A stretch of 64,000 nt of DNA from contig NZ_OZ246980.1 in NCBI RefSeq assembly GCF_965232525.1, positions 1,860,001-1,924,000 of the forward strand, read 5' to 3'. Below, one piece after another: positions 40,783 through 49,350 of the stretch. How positions within the stretch are numbered: the first letter of the stretch is position 1; the number at the start of each line of letters is the position of its first letter. Under the pieces are notes generated by a model. That model was not told the origin of the DNA and did no database searches. It was given only the letters and a program-made list of their open reading frames with translations. The stretch comes from Bauldia sp965232525. Its GTDB lineage: Bacteria > Pseudomonadota > Alphaproteobacteria > Rhizobiales > Kaistiaceae. The translations under genes were made by a program, and so were the position numbers.

Positions 40783-41715
40783 ATGGCACAGCTGATCACC
40801 ACGCTCGGGCCGAAGCGGGCCGAGGACCTCGGTCCGATCCTGCCGCACGAGCACGTCTTCGTCGACCTCAGGACCTGGGACAAGCCGGGCTATGGCGAGG
40901 GCGAGGCGGCTGACGTGATCCGGCTGATGGCGCCGGAGATCGAACGGATCAAGGCGCAAGGCTTCACCGCCTTGGTCGAGTGCTCGACGATCGGGGTCGG
41001 CCGCCGCGCCGACATCGACCGGGCCGTTTCCGAAGCCACCGACTTTCCGATCGTGGTGCCGACCGGCATCTACCGCGAACCATGGGTCCCGCCGTTCGGC
41101 CATGAGTGGAGCGAGGATGCGCTGGCCGAGTGGATGATCGCCGAGCTGGAGGAGGGGATCGAAGACAGTGGCGTCCAGGCTGCGTGGATCAAGATCAGCG
41201 CCGGCGACGACGGGATCACCGACACCGAAGCCAAGATTTTGCGCGCGGCGGCTCGCGCCGGCGCCCGGACCAACGCAGTGATCGGCAGCCACACCATCCG
41301 CGGCCGGGTGGTGATGGAGCAGCTGAACATCCTCGAGGACGCCGGCTACACCGCCTCCCGGTTCATCTGGATCCACACCCAGGCCGAACCGGACTTCGCG
41401 TTGCATCTGGAGGCGGCACGGCGCGGCGCGTGGGTCGAGAACGACGGCATCGGCGGCTGGGGTGACCCGAACCTGTACACCGACGCGTACAATCTCGACA
41501 TGATCCGCAACGTGCTCGACGCCGGCTTCGGCGACCAGTTGCTCATCAGCCACGACCGCGGCTGGTACGATCCCGCCGAACCCGGCGGCGGTACGCCGAA
41601 GCCCTACACCTATCTCGTCGACACCTTCCTGCCAAAGCTAGAGGCGAGCGGTGTCGACCGGACGACCATCGACACGCTCATCCGCGACAATCCGTTCCGC
41701 GCGTTCGCGCGGTAG
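40783..41715 (+). CDS. Phosphotriesterase-family amidohydrolase
   Basis: A 310-aa binuclear-metal TIM-barrel hydrolase. Metal ligands are His22/His24 (LPHEHVFVDL), a bridging Lys in AAWIKISAG, then His in VIGSHTIRG, His in FIWIHTQAEPD and Asp in LLISHDRGWYD; the C-terminal DNPFRAFAR is the family ending. Natural substrates are likely lactones or phosphoesters. GGAGGA precedes the ATG. It is 3 bp after ruvB and is followed by a terminator, so it ends the ruvB transcript. Confidence 0.9.
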   Translation: MAQLITTLGPKRAEDLGPILPHEHVFVDLRTWDKPGYGEGEAADVIRLMAPEIERIKAQGFTALVECSTIGVGRRADIDRAVSEATDFPIVVPTGIYREPWVPPFGHEWSEDALAEWMIAELEEGIEDSGVQAAWIKISAGDDGITDTEAKILRAAARAGARTNAVIGSHTIRGRVVMEQLNILEDAGYTASRFIWIHTQAEPDFALHLEAARRGAWVENDGIGGWGDPNLYTDAYNLDMIRNVLDAGFGDQLLISHDRGWYDPAEPGGGTPKPYTYLVDTFLPKLEASGVDRTTIDTLIRDNPFRAFAR

Positions 41716-41718
41716 GGG

Positions 41719-42244
41719 CCGGTCGCGGTCACCCCACCCACCACCCTACGGGCGGTCCCCCCTCCCCGAAATCCGGGGAGGGATCGCAGCCTCACCGCTG
41801 CGCTTTTTTTGTCGCGGACCGTGGTGAGGTGAGCGTTGGTCGGCTGCCTGGGGTACGCAGAGGTATAGGCAACCCGCGCGTCCCTCCCCGGAGCCGGGGA
41901 GGGTGGCCGGCGCAGAGCGCCGGACGGGTGGGGCCCTTCGGGTCCCCGCGGTTGTACCAAGTCTGCGAAGACCCGCTGAGCCGGTCGCGGTCACCCCACC
42001 CACCACCCTACGGGCGGTCCCCCCTCCCCGAAATCCGGGGAGGGATCGCAGCCTCACCGCTGCGCTTTTCTTGTCGCGGACCGTGGTGAGGTGAGCGGTG
42101 ACGGTCGTGGCTTCCTGGGATACGGAAGCATTGGCAACCCGCGCGTCCCTCCCCGGAGCCGGGGAGGGTGGCCGGCGCAGAGCGCCGGACGGGTGGGGCC
42201 CTTCGGTCCCCGCGGTTGTGCCAAGTCTGCGAAGACCCGCTGGG
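41719..42244. repeat. Tandem direct repeat, two units of about 262-264 bp
   Basis: Unit A is 41719-41980 and unit B is 41981-42244, both starting CCGGTCGCGGTCACCCC. They are near-identical with a few substitutions (for example the T-run after the hairpin is TTTTTTT in A and TTTTC in B). Each contains CTCCCCG/CGGGGAG-type hairpins and the CGCAGC-CTCACC-GCTGCG stem. A third, partial copy follows at 42245. The units are GC-rich palindromic, not coding. Confidence 0.85.
41785..41810 (+). terminator. Terminator after the ruvB-phosphotriesterase transcript
   Basis: CGCAGC (41785-41790), loop CTCACC, GCTGCG (41797-41802), C then seven T. It sits inside repeat unit A, 70 bp after the last stop. The duplicate at 42047-42064 has an interrupted T-run. 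Confidence 0.75.
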
Positions 42245-42320
42245 CCGGTCGCGGTCACCCCACCCACCGCCCTTCGGGCCGTTCCCGCTCCGCAGTCCGT
42301 TTGGGAGGGAAGGACCGCCG
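42245..42320. repeat. Partial third unit of the 262-bp repeat
   Basis: Begins CCGGTCGCGGTCACCCC as the full units do, matches for about 35 bp, then diverges (CCGCCCTTCGGGCCGTTCC). Confidence 0.6.
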
Positions 42321-42429
42321 CGCCGGCCTCATCTTGAGAGCCTGCCCTCGACCTGATCGGGGGTGAGACCGCGCAGTCCGGCGAGCTTCGAAAGACGCGT
42401 TCAGTGTCCAGTTTGCCGGCCGGCCAGCG

Positions 42430-42473
42430 TGCTTCGAGGCTCCGCTGACGCGGAGCTCCTCAGCATGAGGAGG
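42430..42473 (+). repeat. Dispersed intergenic repeat family 1, copy C
   Basis: TGCTTCGAGGCTCCGC, with internal hairpin CTCCGC-TGAC-GCGGAG, ending CTCAGCATGAGG; same frame of conserved bases as the copies at 6563 and 6730. Confidence 0.6.
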
Positions 42474-42843
42474 GATAGCGATCCACGACGACGCCGGATT
42501 CCCTCCCGCCGCACGGGGATTTCTCCGCGGAACGACACGCCGCGCTCAAACGCCCCTCTCTCCCCTTGCCGGGAGACGGCGGAGCTTGGCGTCGCGAAGC
42601 GCGCCGTAGCGAAGCCAGAGGGGGGTGCGCCCGCAACCTTCGCCCAGGGCTGGACGCGCGGCGATTCTCCCACCGCACCCCCCTCCCTGACCCTCCCCCG
42701 CAAGGGGGGAGGGAAACCGGTATCACCACCCTAGGGAGGGAGCCGGCGTGAAGACGCCGGTGGCGCGGTCCGCCCCTTGCTTGGCCCGCGCCAACACGGG
42801 CGCTAGGCTCCGGCCATCGGGGCGGATTCGGGAAGAGGTGAGT

Positions 42844-44088
42844 ATGGATCAATCGGCCGGTGGGCGGAGTCGGTGGCTCATCGTGATGTTGCCGTTCGGG
42901 CTCGGCTACGCGGTCGCCATGGGCACCCGATCGATCAACGCGATCCTTGCCCATCCGCTGGAAACCGAACTCGGTCTGACCAGCGCCGAGCTCGGCGTGA
43001 TCACCGCGACTTTCCTGATCACCTTCGCGCTCGCGCAGCTACCGCTGGGACTCTTGCTCGATCGGTGGGGCGCGCGCGTGACCCACGCGCTGTTCTTCGT
43101 CATCGGCGGCATCGGCATGATCCTGTTCGGGCTCGCTTCCGATCCGGTCGTGCTGGCACTGGCCCGGGGGCTCCTCGGTATCGGCATGGCGACCGGCCTG
43201 ATGGGTGCGTTCAAGGGGATCACCGAATGGTTCCCGCGCGATCGCATCGCCTACTACAACGGCCTCATTCTCGCCGCCGGTGGTCTCGGCGCGGTGTTGG
43301 CGACATCGCCGGCGAAATTCCTCGAAGGCGAATTCGGTTGGCGGGTCGTCTGCTTCGTCTTCGGCGTTGCTGCATTCGCCGTCGCGGCGATCGTGTTGCT
43401 GCTCTACCGTGACCGTAATGTCGCGACGCCGACCTCGTTCCGCGACGAGGTTTCGGGCCTGATTGCGATCTACCGCGACCGGTTCTTCTGGGCCATCGCC
43501 CCGCTGTTCGCGATCAACGCCGGCGTTTTCATCGCCATGCAGGGCTTATGGTTCGGACCGTGGTTCCAGAAGGTCGTCGGACTGACGCCGCAGGTCAGCG
43601 CCCACTATCTGCTCGCGGTAACGCTGTCGATGACCGTCGGCTACCTCTGCGGCGGCTGGTTCGCTTCGCTGGGGAAACGGATCGGTCGACCGGCGACGTT
43701 TGTGATCGGCGTCGCGGCCGCGCTCGGCATCGCTTTTCAGGTTGCGCTTATCGTCGGGATTGCCGAACGGAGCCTTCTCCTGTGGTTCGTCTACATCTTC
43801 GTGGTGCAGGTGGTCATGGTCAATTACGCGCTGCTGGCGGAACACTTCGGGCAAGAGCGCGCCGGACGGGCGGTCACCGCCGGCAACATCCTAGTGTTTC
43901 TGGCGGCGGCGATAGCCCAGTTCGGGTTCGGGATCATCGCCAGCCTGTGGCCGAGCACTGATGCGGCGACGGGCTTCCGGGTCGCCTTCGCCGTCCTGGT
44001 CGCGCTGCAAGCGGTGGCTCTGGTCTGGTTCGTCGTGCGTTTGACGGGGGCCAAGGCAGCAGCCGCCAGCCAGGACGCCAAGGCCTAG
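42844..44088 (+). CDS. Major facilitator superfamily transporter
   Basis: A 414-aa transporter with 12 predicted helices and the MFS motif A-like LLLDRWGARVTHALFFVIGG between helices 2 and 3. ATG 42844 follows GAGGTG; the upstream open frame is not supported. The second motif equivalent (GGWFASLGKRIGRPATFVIG) is between helices 8 and 9. Substrate unknown; the NNP/oxalate-formate antiporter-like layout is possible. Overlaps the convergent MATE gene by 4 bp. Confidence 0.9.
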   Translation: MDQSAGGRSRWLIVMLPFGLGYAVAMGTRSINAILAHPLETELGLTSAELGVITATFLITFALAQLPLGLLLDRWGARVTHALFFVIGGIGMILFGLASDPVVLALARGLLGIGMATGLMGAFKGITEWFPRDRIAYYNGLILAAGGLGAVLATSPAKFLEGEFGWRVVCFVFGVAAFAVAAIVLLLYRDRNVATPTSFRDEVSGLIAIYRDRFFWAIAPLFAINAGVFIAMQGLWFGPWFQKVVGLTPQVSAHYLLAVTLSMTVGYLCGGWFASLGKRIGRPATFVIGVAAALGIAFQVALIVGIAERSLLLWFVYIFVVQVVMVNYALLAEHFGQERAGRAVTAGNILVFLAAAIAQFGFGIIASLWPSTDAATGFRVAFAVLVALQAVALVWFVVRLTGAKAAAASQDAKA

Positions 44089-45500
44089 CCGCGCGCGTCA
44101 GGCGGCGGCTTCGTCGTCAGGCCGATCCGGTCGCGACGCGCCCAGCGCCAGGTAAGCGGGATAGCCACCGCCGAAAGTCCTACGGTGAGGCCGATCCAGA
44201 TTCCGGCGCCGGCGAGCGGGGTGAGGAAGCCGAGGATGACACCCAGCCCGATCCCGACGCCCCAGTAGCCAATTCCGGCGTAGATCATCGGGATGCGGGT
44301 GTCGCCGAGGCCGCGCAGCATCCCGGCGGCGACAGCCTGGCCAGCGTCGGCGAACTGGAACAAGCCGGCCAGGATCAGCAGCGTCACCGCGATGCCGATC
44401 ACCGCCTGGTTGGCCGGATCGTCGAGGGCGAGGAACAGACCGACGATCGGGCGTCCGGCGAGTAACATGACGGCCGAGGTGCAGGCGGCGAAGGTCATCG
44501 CCATGGCGAAGGCGGTCCAGCCGGCGCGGCCGATGCCGGCGATATTGCCGGCGCCATAGGCCCGGCCGACGCGGACGGTCGAGGCCATCGCCAGCCCGAG
44601 CGGGACCATGAAGGCGATCGACGCCACCTGGATGGCGATGGCATGGGCCGCCAGCGGCGCCGGGCCGATCAGCCCCATCAGGAAGGCGGAGGCGTTGAAG
44701 ATGGTGACTTCGAAGGCGAGGGTCACGCCGATCGGCAGACCGAGCTTCCACAAGTCCCGGTAGCGGGCCCAGTCGGCGCGCCAGAAGCGGCCGAACAGCG
44801 CATAGCGGCGGAACCGCCGGTCAAACGACACGATCGCGGCCATGCCGAGGAACATGTAGAGATTGGCGATCACCGTGCCGATCCCGGCGCCGGCAAGGCC
44901 GAGTTCCGGCATGCCGAACCGGCCGAACATGAAGACGTAGACGAAGGCGGCATTGACGGCGACGGCGGTGATGCCGATCCACATGGCGGCGCGCGGCCGC
45001 TCCAGCGCGGAGACGAAGTTGCGCAGCACGATATAGCCGAGGAACGGCAGGATGCTCCATTTGAGCGTTGCCATGTAGCGCGCCGCCTCGGCCGCTAGCT
45101 CCGGGTCCTGGCCAAGCAGCAGGAACAGCGCTTCGGCATTCCACAGGACGATCCAGATCGGAATGGTGATGGTGATCGCTGCCCACCAGCCCTGACGGAC
45201 GGTGCGGCGCACGTCGCGGACCGAGTGCTTGCGCCGGCCGAGTTCGATGGCGATCATCGGCGAGGTGGCGGTGACGACGCCGATGGCGAAGATCAGGAAG
45301 GCGAAATAGAGGTTCACCGCCAGCACGCCGGCACCGAGCGCCCGCGGCCCGATCCAGCCCATCATGATCGTATCGGTGAAGCCGAGCGCCCCTTGGCTGA
45401 GGTTGGTGATCACCAGCGGCCAGGCGAGCGCCAGGGTCGCGCGGGCTTCGGCAGCCCATGCGCCTCGCATGGCTGTGGATTTTCCGGCGATGTCGACCAT
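44085..45500 (-). CDS. MATE-family multidrug efflux protein
   Basis: A 471-aa transporter with 12 helices. MATE landmarks: ATLALAWPLVITNLSQGALG in helix 1, TIMMGWIGPRALGAGVLAVN, KWSILPFLGYIVLRNFVSAL, and LGLPIGVTLAFEVTIFNASA in the second half. These pump cationic drugs and dyes out using Na+ or H+. It is the NorM/DinF type. ATG 45500. Convergent with the MFS gene. Confidence 0.94.
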   Translation of the reverse strand: MVDIAGKSTAMRGAWAAEARATLALAWPLVITNLSQGALGFTDTIMMGWIGPRALGAGVLAVNLYFAFLIFAIGVVTATSPMIAIELGRRKHSVRDVRRTVRQGWWAAITITIPIWIVLWNAEALFLLLGQDPELAAEAARYMATLKWSILPFLGYIVLRNFVSALERPRAAMWIGITAVAVNAAFVYVFMFGRFGMPELGLAGAGIGTVIANLYMFLGMAAIVSFDRRFRRYALFGRFWRADWARYRDLWKLGLPIGVTLAFEVTIFNASAFLMGLIGPAPLAAHAIAIQVASIAFMVPLGLAMASTVRVGRAYGAGNIAGIGRAGWTAFAMAMTFAACTSAVMLLAGRPIVGLFLALDDPANQAVIGIAVTLLILAGLFQFADAGQAVAAGMLRGLGDTRIPMIYAGIGYWGVGIGLGVILGFLTPLAGAGIWIGLTVGLSAVAIPLTWRWARRDRIGLTTKPPPDARG

Positions 45501-45694
45501 GGTTCGGCCTTCTAGGCCGACTTTGCCGCCGACGCCAGTGGCCTCAGCAGAGACTCCACAACTGTGACGGGTCGGTCACGGGGAGCGTGGCGTGGGGGGC
45601 GGGATGAACTAAATTTCTGCGATAAGCGCAATCGCGATGACTTCGAAGGCATCGATAATCGTGTGCGGTTTTGTGCGCGGGTCAGGTTGTAGAA

Positions 45695-46417
45695 TTATCT
45701 GCCATAATCTAATTTGCCGAGTTCTGTTATCTGCGCAAGAACAATTCTCGATGTGAATGTGGAAAGGTAAATCAAAACAATAAATGCAACATAAACACTC
45801 ACTTGATACTGAGGAACGGTCGGTCTATACCCAACGGATTCCGCCTCAAAATTCGATATCCAGGCAATGAAAAAAATAATGATATATAAAAATATCAACA
45901 TTGGGATGAACGCAGGACTCCTTTGTTTATATCTCGAGATTTTCTTTGTTGTACGGATGAATGATGATTGATCTATATCGAAGAATATTCCATCGATGCC
46001 TATCATAAACAACACGGTCGCTGGCAGCACAGCCTGTGTCCAGACAAGTAACGAACCCCTTGGTACGTCGCATGCGGGCCCCAGCGCCGCCATACGGGAC
46101 TCGACGATTCCGATATTGGATTCGATCAGAGTATTTAGCGCCGGTGTGCATATATCCGGGACATAATACCACAGTGTAACCAAGATAATCGCAACAATTA
46201 AGGCAATAACAAAAGAAAAGTAGCGAAGAAGATAAGATAGCGATGGCCGAATCGTATTTATTTTGATGGATTTGTGGAGCCATACTCGCAAGAGATCAAT
46301 CGACCCAGCGAAGGCCAGCGTTGCAATGAAAAGCCGAAATGAAAACAGATTTGTTAGCGCAATCAACAAGGCGGCGTTGATCGTATAGAAGCGCTGGAAG
46401 AAGGCCGTGAAGGTCAA
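45695..46417 (-). CDS. AT-rich integral membrane protein of unknown function
   Basis: Up to 240 aa, with five or six hydrophobic segments (FIATLAFAGSIDLLRVWLHK, YFSFVIALIVAIILVTLWYY, AVLPATVLFMIGIDGIFF, FIPMLIFLYIIIFFIAWISN, VSVYVAFIVLIYLSTFTSRI). The 5' end is uncertain: the frame opens with TTG at 46417 and has no strong ribosome site. No family recognised. Its AT content and codon use contrast sharply with both neighbours, pointing to recent acquisition. It is a lone gene between the MATE gene and the RTX array. Confidence 0.6.
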   Translation of the reverse strand: MTFTAFFQRFYTINAALLIALTNLFSFRLFIATLAFAGSIDLLRVWLHKSIKINTIRPSLSYLLRYFSFVIALIVAIILVTLWYYVPDICTPALNTLIESNIGIVESRMAALGPACDVPRGSLLVWTQAVLPATVLFMIGIDGIFFDIDQSSFIRTTKKISRYKQRSPAFIPMLIFLYIIIFFIAWISNFEAESVGYRPTVPQYQVSVYVAFIVLIYLSTFTSRIVLAQITELGKLDYGR

Positions 46418-46806
46418 CGAACCGTGCCAATAATAATGGTTGTTTGCCGTGGATCGGCGTTTGCCGCTGCCTAATTGTCGTTGCCGCCCAGCCCGTGGGT
46501 CGCGCAGTTCGCGGCGGTTGTCAACGCCGGTGGCCTGACCGGACCCCGCCGCTCGTCACTACTGCGCCGGGCGCGATCCTCATCCATCTGTCGTCCTCCG
46601 GCTCGACCGGAGGACCGGGTTTCACCGACGGGCGGCTGGGCGCACGGGCCGAGACCGCTCGGAACCGCGCGTGCCACGGCTCCACCGGAGCGGCCGCCCA
46701 ATGGGTCCCAGAGGGCGACGCCGAGGCGGTTCGAAGGCTGTGCAAAAACCTCCGAGTCCGAGGAACGTTTAGCGTGCGTCCTCGTGCCGGCAGACTCGTG
46801 CCGGCG
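46418..46806. other. Gene-free stretch after the RTX array
   Basis: Frames here do not resemble proteins. It includes the family 2 hairpin repeat at 46593-46615 and GC-rich sequence that marks the boundary between the AT-rich membrane gene and the array. No terminator with a T-run was recognised for the last array gene. Confidence 0.55.
46593..46615. repeat. Dispersed hairpin repeat family 2, copy B
   Basis: GTCCTCCGG, 5-nt loop, CCGGAGGAC: a perfect 9-bp stem of the same geometry as the copy at 6872-6894. Confidence 0.7.
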
Positions 46807-47937
46807 CTATTCGAAAAATTCGACCCTGAAGTCGCTGTATTTCAGCTTCTGGCCGGCATCGAGCCTTGCGAACAAGACCTGCGGATCGCCGCCAAAACCG
46901 TCGTCGTCGTAGTAAAGACCGCCAGTGGTCTCGTCATAGACGATCCGATCGTCGGCGTCCTGGGCGGCGATATCCTTCCTGAAGGCTGCCTTGGCCAACG
47001 GGCCTGTATCCAGGTCGGGAAAACTGCCTTTGTCGAGAAGGAACTTGTCCTTGCCGGATTCGAACTTCTTCACCCGGTCGACGTTGGTCGTCCCATCGAG
47101 GACACCTAGAAAGACGAACTTCTCCTTGGCGTCTCCGGCGATGAGCTTGTCCTTGCCCTCCAACCCGAAGATGTAGCCTGTGACCTTGCCGTCGCGGTTG
47201 TCCAGCTTGTCGTTGCCGGCACCGAGGATAACGGTGCCGTTGATCTTGCCCGTGTTGGTAATGGTGTCGTTCTCGGTATTCCGGACGTCAACATCCCCTT
47301 TGATCGTGCCTTTGTTGATGAGGATGATCTTGCCGGTTGGATTGTAGACAGCAGCGCCGCCCTCTTCGATCTTTCCGCCCTCGATCACGCCGTCCTTCTG
47401 GTTGACGACCTTCGATCTCAGGCTGGGATCGTTTGCACCGACCGACACACCATGCTCATCGGACGTGATGGAGTTGAAGTTCTTGATGACCGGGCCGGCG
47501 GTCGAGCCAGCGTTCGATGCGTTGGAATAGATACCGTCTTCATAGCCGTAAATGTCGCCGTAGTTCTTTACAGTAAAGTCTCCCAGCTCGCTATTATAGA
47601 TGCCGGCGAGATAACCAACTATATTGCCGTGATTTTCGACTGACCCCTTGACATCGGTCAACACGTCTGGATCGAAAACCACGCCAAACGGGCCATTGAT
47701 GAGGCCAGTTTCCTTGTTGATGAGCGTCGCGTTGTTCTTGGTGAAAAACGCACCGTAGAGATTGTACGAATAAACGTGCCCCTTGTTGACGAGCGTGCTG
47801 TCGGTGAATGCGCTGAAGATCGCCGAGCCGGCAGAGCCGACATTGACGTCCTTGTCGATCTTCCATTTCTGACCGGACTTGGAAAACGGTATCGCCGGAC
47901 CGACGGGGTTAAATATATCGCTGCTTTGCTTGGGCAT
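46807..47937 (-). CDS. RTX-tailed beta-helix repeat protein, array copy 1
   Basis: A 376-aa acidic protein with no signal peptide, starting MPKQSSDIFNPVGPAIPFSK; GGAGG 8 nt before ATG 47937 decides the start. Residues about 30-250 are coils of a NxGxIxGxxxGI type (VENHGNIVGYLAGIYN, VKNYGDIYGYEDGIYSN, LINKGTIKG, ITNTGKINGT), a right-handed beta-helix pattern. Then an RTX-like strip GAGNDKLDNRDGK and FGLEGKDKLIAGDAKEKFVF, and a C-terminal LKYSDFRVEFFE tail resembling type I secretion signals. Last of four tandem paralogues; the most diverged in its C-terminal third (LDKGSFPDLDTGPLAKAAFR). Adhesin or surface-coat role inferred. Confidence 0.85.
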   Translation of the reverse strand: MPKQSSDIFNPVGPAIPFSKSGQKWKIDKDVNVGSAGSAIFSAFTDSTLVNKGHVYSYNLYGAFFTKNNATLINKETGLINGPFGVVFDPDVLTDVKGSVENHGNIVGYLAGIYNSELGDFTVKNYGDIYGYEDGIYSNASNAGSTAGPVIKNFNSITSDEHGVSVGANDPSLRSKVVNQKDGVIEGGKIEEGGAAVYNPTGKIILINKGTIKGDVDVRNTENDTITNTGKINGTVILGAGNDKLDNRDGKVTGYIFGLEGKDKLIAGDAKEKFVFLGVLDGTTNVDRVKKFESGKDKFLLDKGSFPDLDTGPLAKAAFRKDIAAQDADDRIVYDETTGGLYYDDDGFGGDPQVLFARLDAGQKLKYSDFRVEFFE

Positions 47938-47942
47938 GATCG

Positions 47943-48083
47943 CAATCCTCCATGTTTCGCTATGGGAAAGGCGCGCCATTAACGGCGGCGCGCCCTAATC
48001 GCCCATTGAGGACGTATACCACCTTCCCGACGCTTCGGTGACCAAAGCACCCATCGGATGTCGTCGGCTGAGCCGGCGGCGTC
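47943..48083. repeat. Duplicated spacer, copy 1 (upstream of array copy 1)
   Basis: A 141-bp block identical to 50475-50615 except for one base (A at 47981, G at 50513). It contains two GGCGCGCC sites able to pair as a hairpin. Distance between copies is 2532 bp, the length of a two-gene unit. Confidence 0.9.
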
Positions 48084-48115
48084 CTTAGGAGCCCGCAAAA
48101 GCGAGCATACGGTTA

Positions 48116-49246
48116 CTAGACGAACACCTCGACCGTGAAGTCGGAGTATTTCAGGGTCTGGCCGGGATCGACCTTGGCGAACTGAATCGGCGCGCTGCCG
48201 CCAACACCGTCTTCGAGATACAGCTTGCCGGTGTCTTTGTCGTAGATGATCCGGTCGTCGGCGTCCTTGGCTTCGGTGCCCTTGCGGAACGCGGACTTGG
48301 CCAAGGGGCCCGCGGTGAGGTCGCCGAAGGCACCTTCCGCGAGAAAGAATTTGTCCTTGCCGGACTCGAAATTCTTCACCCGGTCGATGTTGGTCGTCCC
48401 GTTGATCGGGCCTATGAATACGAACTTGTCCTTGGCATCTCCAGCGGTGAGCTTGTCGTTGCCGTCGAACCCAAAGATCTTCTTCGTGACTTCGCCGTCG
48501 GTGTTGTCGAGCTCATCATCGCCGAAACCGAGATGGACATCGCCCTTGATCTTGCCGGTATTGGCGACCGTGCTCTCGTCGGAATTGGTGACCCACACGT
48601 CTCCTACGATCTTGCCCTTGTTGATGAGGTTCATGTCGCCGATTGGATTGAAGACAGCAGCGCCGCCCTGGTCGATCGTACTGCCCTTGATGACGCCATC
48701 CTTCTGGTTGACGACCTTCGTCCGCAGGCTGAGGTTGGGGGTGGCGACAAGTACACCGTAAGAATCGGACTTGATGGAATTGTAGTTCTTAATGACCGGG
48801 CCGGAGGTTGCGCCTGATTCAGACCCTGCGGAGTAAACACCGTAGAGAAAGCCGTAAATCTCACCGTGATTCTTGACCGTGAGGTCTCCCATCAGAGGGC
48901 TGAATATCCCCGCCTGAAGGCCTAATATCATACCGTGATTTTCGACCGACCCTTTGACGCCGGCAGGAGAGTCCGGAACAAAAAACACGCCGTACTGGCC
49001 GCCATCGATCAAGCCGGTTTCCTTGTTGATGAGGGTCGCATTGTTTTTGGTGAACAACGCACCAGAACCGCCGTACGAATAAATGTACCCCTTGTTGACG
49101 AGCGTGCTGCCCGTAAATGCGCTGAAGATCGCCGAGCCGGTCGAACCGACATCGACGCCCTTTTCGATCGTCCACTTCTGGCCGGACTTGGAGAACTCAA
49201 TGGTGAAGCCGCCGGGGTTAAATATATCGCTGCTTTGCTTGGGCAT
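48116..49246 (-). CDS. RTX-tailed beta-helix repeat protein, array copy 2
   Basis: A 376-aa paralogue starting MPKQSSDIFNPGGFTIEFSK, with AAAGGA before ATG 49246. Same layout: conserved N-cap (SKSGQKWTIEKGVDVGSTGS), beta-helix coils (VENHGMILGLQAGIFSP, VKNHGEIYGFLYGVYSA, LINKGKIVG, VANTGKIKG), an RTX-like GFGDDELDNTDGEVTK strip, and tail LKYSDFTVEVFV. Its C-terminal block FFLAEGAFGDLTAGPLAKSA is identical to copy 4, while its N-cap resembles copy 3 and its RTX strip copy 1: a mosaic. No signal peptide, no Cys. Function unknown. Confidence 0.85.
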   Translation of the reverse strand: MPKQSSDIFNPGGFTIEFSKSGQKWTIEKGVDVGSTGSAIFSAFTGSTLVNKGYIYSYGGSGALFTKNNATLINKETGLIDGGQYGVFFVPDSPAGVKGSVENHGMILGLQAGIFSPLMGDLTVKNHGEIYGFLYGVYSAGSESGATSGPVIKNYNSIKSDSYGVLVATPNLSLRTKVVNQKDGVIKGSTIDQGGAAVFNPIGDMNLINKGKIVGDVWVTNSDESTVANTGKIKGDVHLGFGDDELDNTDGEVTKKIFGFDGNDKLTAGDAKDKFVFIGPINGTTNIDRVKNFESGKDKFFLAEGAFGDLTAGPLAKSAFRKGTEAKDADDRIIYDKDTGKLYLEDGVGGSAPIQFAKVDPGQTLKYSDFTVEVFV

Positions 49247-49350
49247 GATCTATTCCTTTGCGTTTCGTTCAACGGCCTAAGGGGCCCGGCCCGTGCCGAG
49301 CGGCCAGCGCCGCGAAGCCAGATTGGAGTGCAGGGCGGCAAGCCTCATGG

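Larger units (their letters stand above)
42245..42843. other. Gene-free repeat mosaic upstream of the MFS gene
   Basis: Open frames here lack family similarity and codon support. It contains the partial unit of the 262-bp repeat, a copy of dispersed repeat family 1 (42430-42473), and a hairpin CCCTCCCCC-GCAAG-GGGGGAGGG near 42691-42713. The MFS promoter must lie in the last ~100 bp; no clear -35/-10 was recognised. Confidence 0.65.

Noticed and set aside
39370..41553. Open minus-strand frame of about 727 codons opposite ruvB and the phosphotriesterase gene
   Set aside because: Arg/Gln/Asp-rich antisense translation of two well-recognised enzymes; GC-rich third positions of the real genes keep the other strand open.
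41719..42320. CRISPR-like or satellite array
   Set aside because: Units are about 262 bp, not 25-40 bp repeats with unique spacers, and no cas genes are present. They are large direct duplications.
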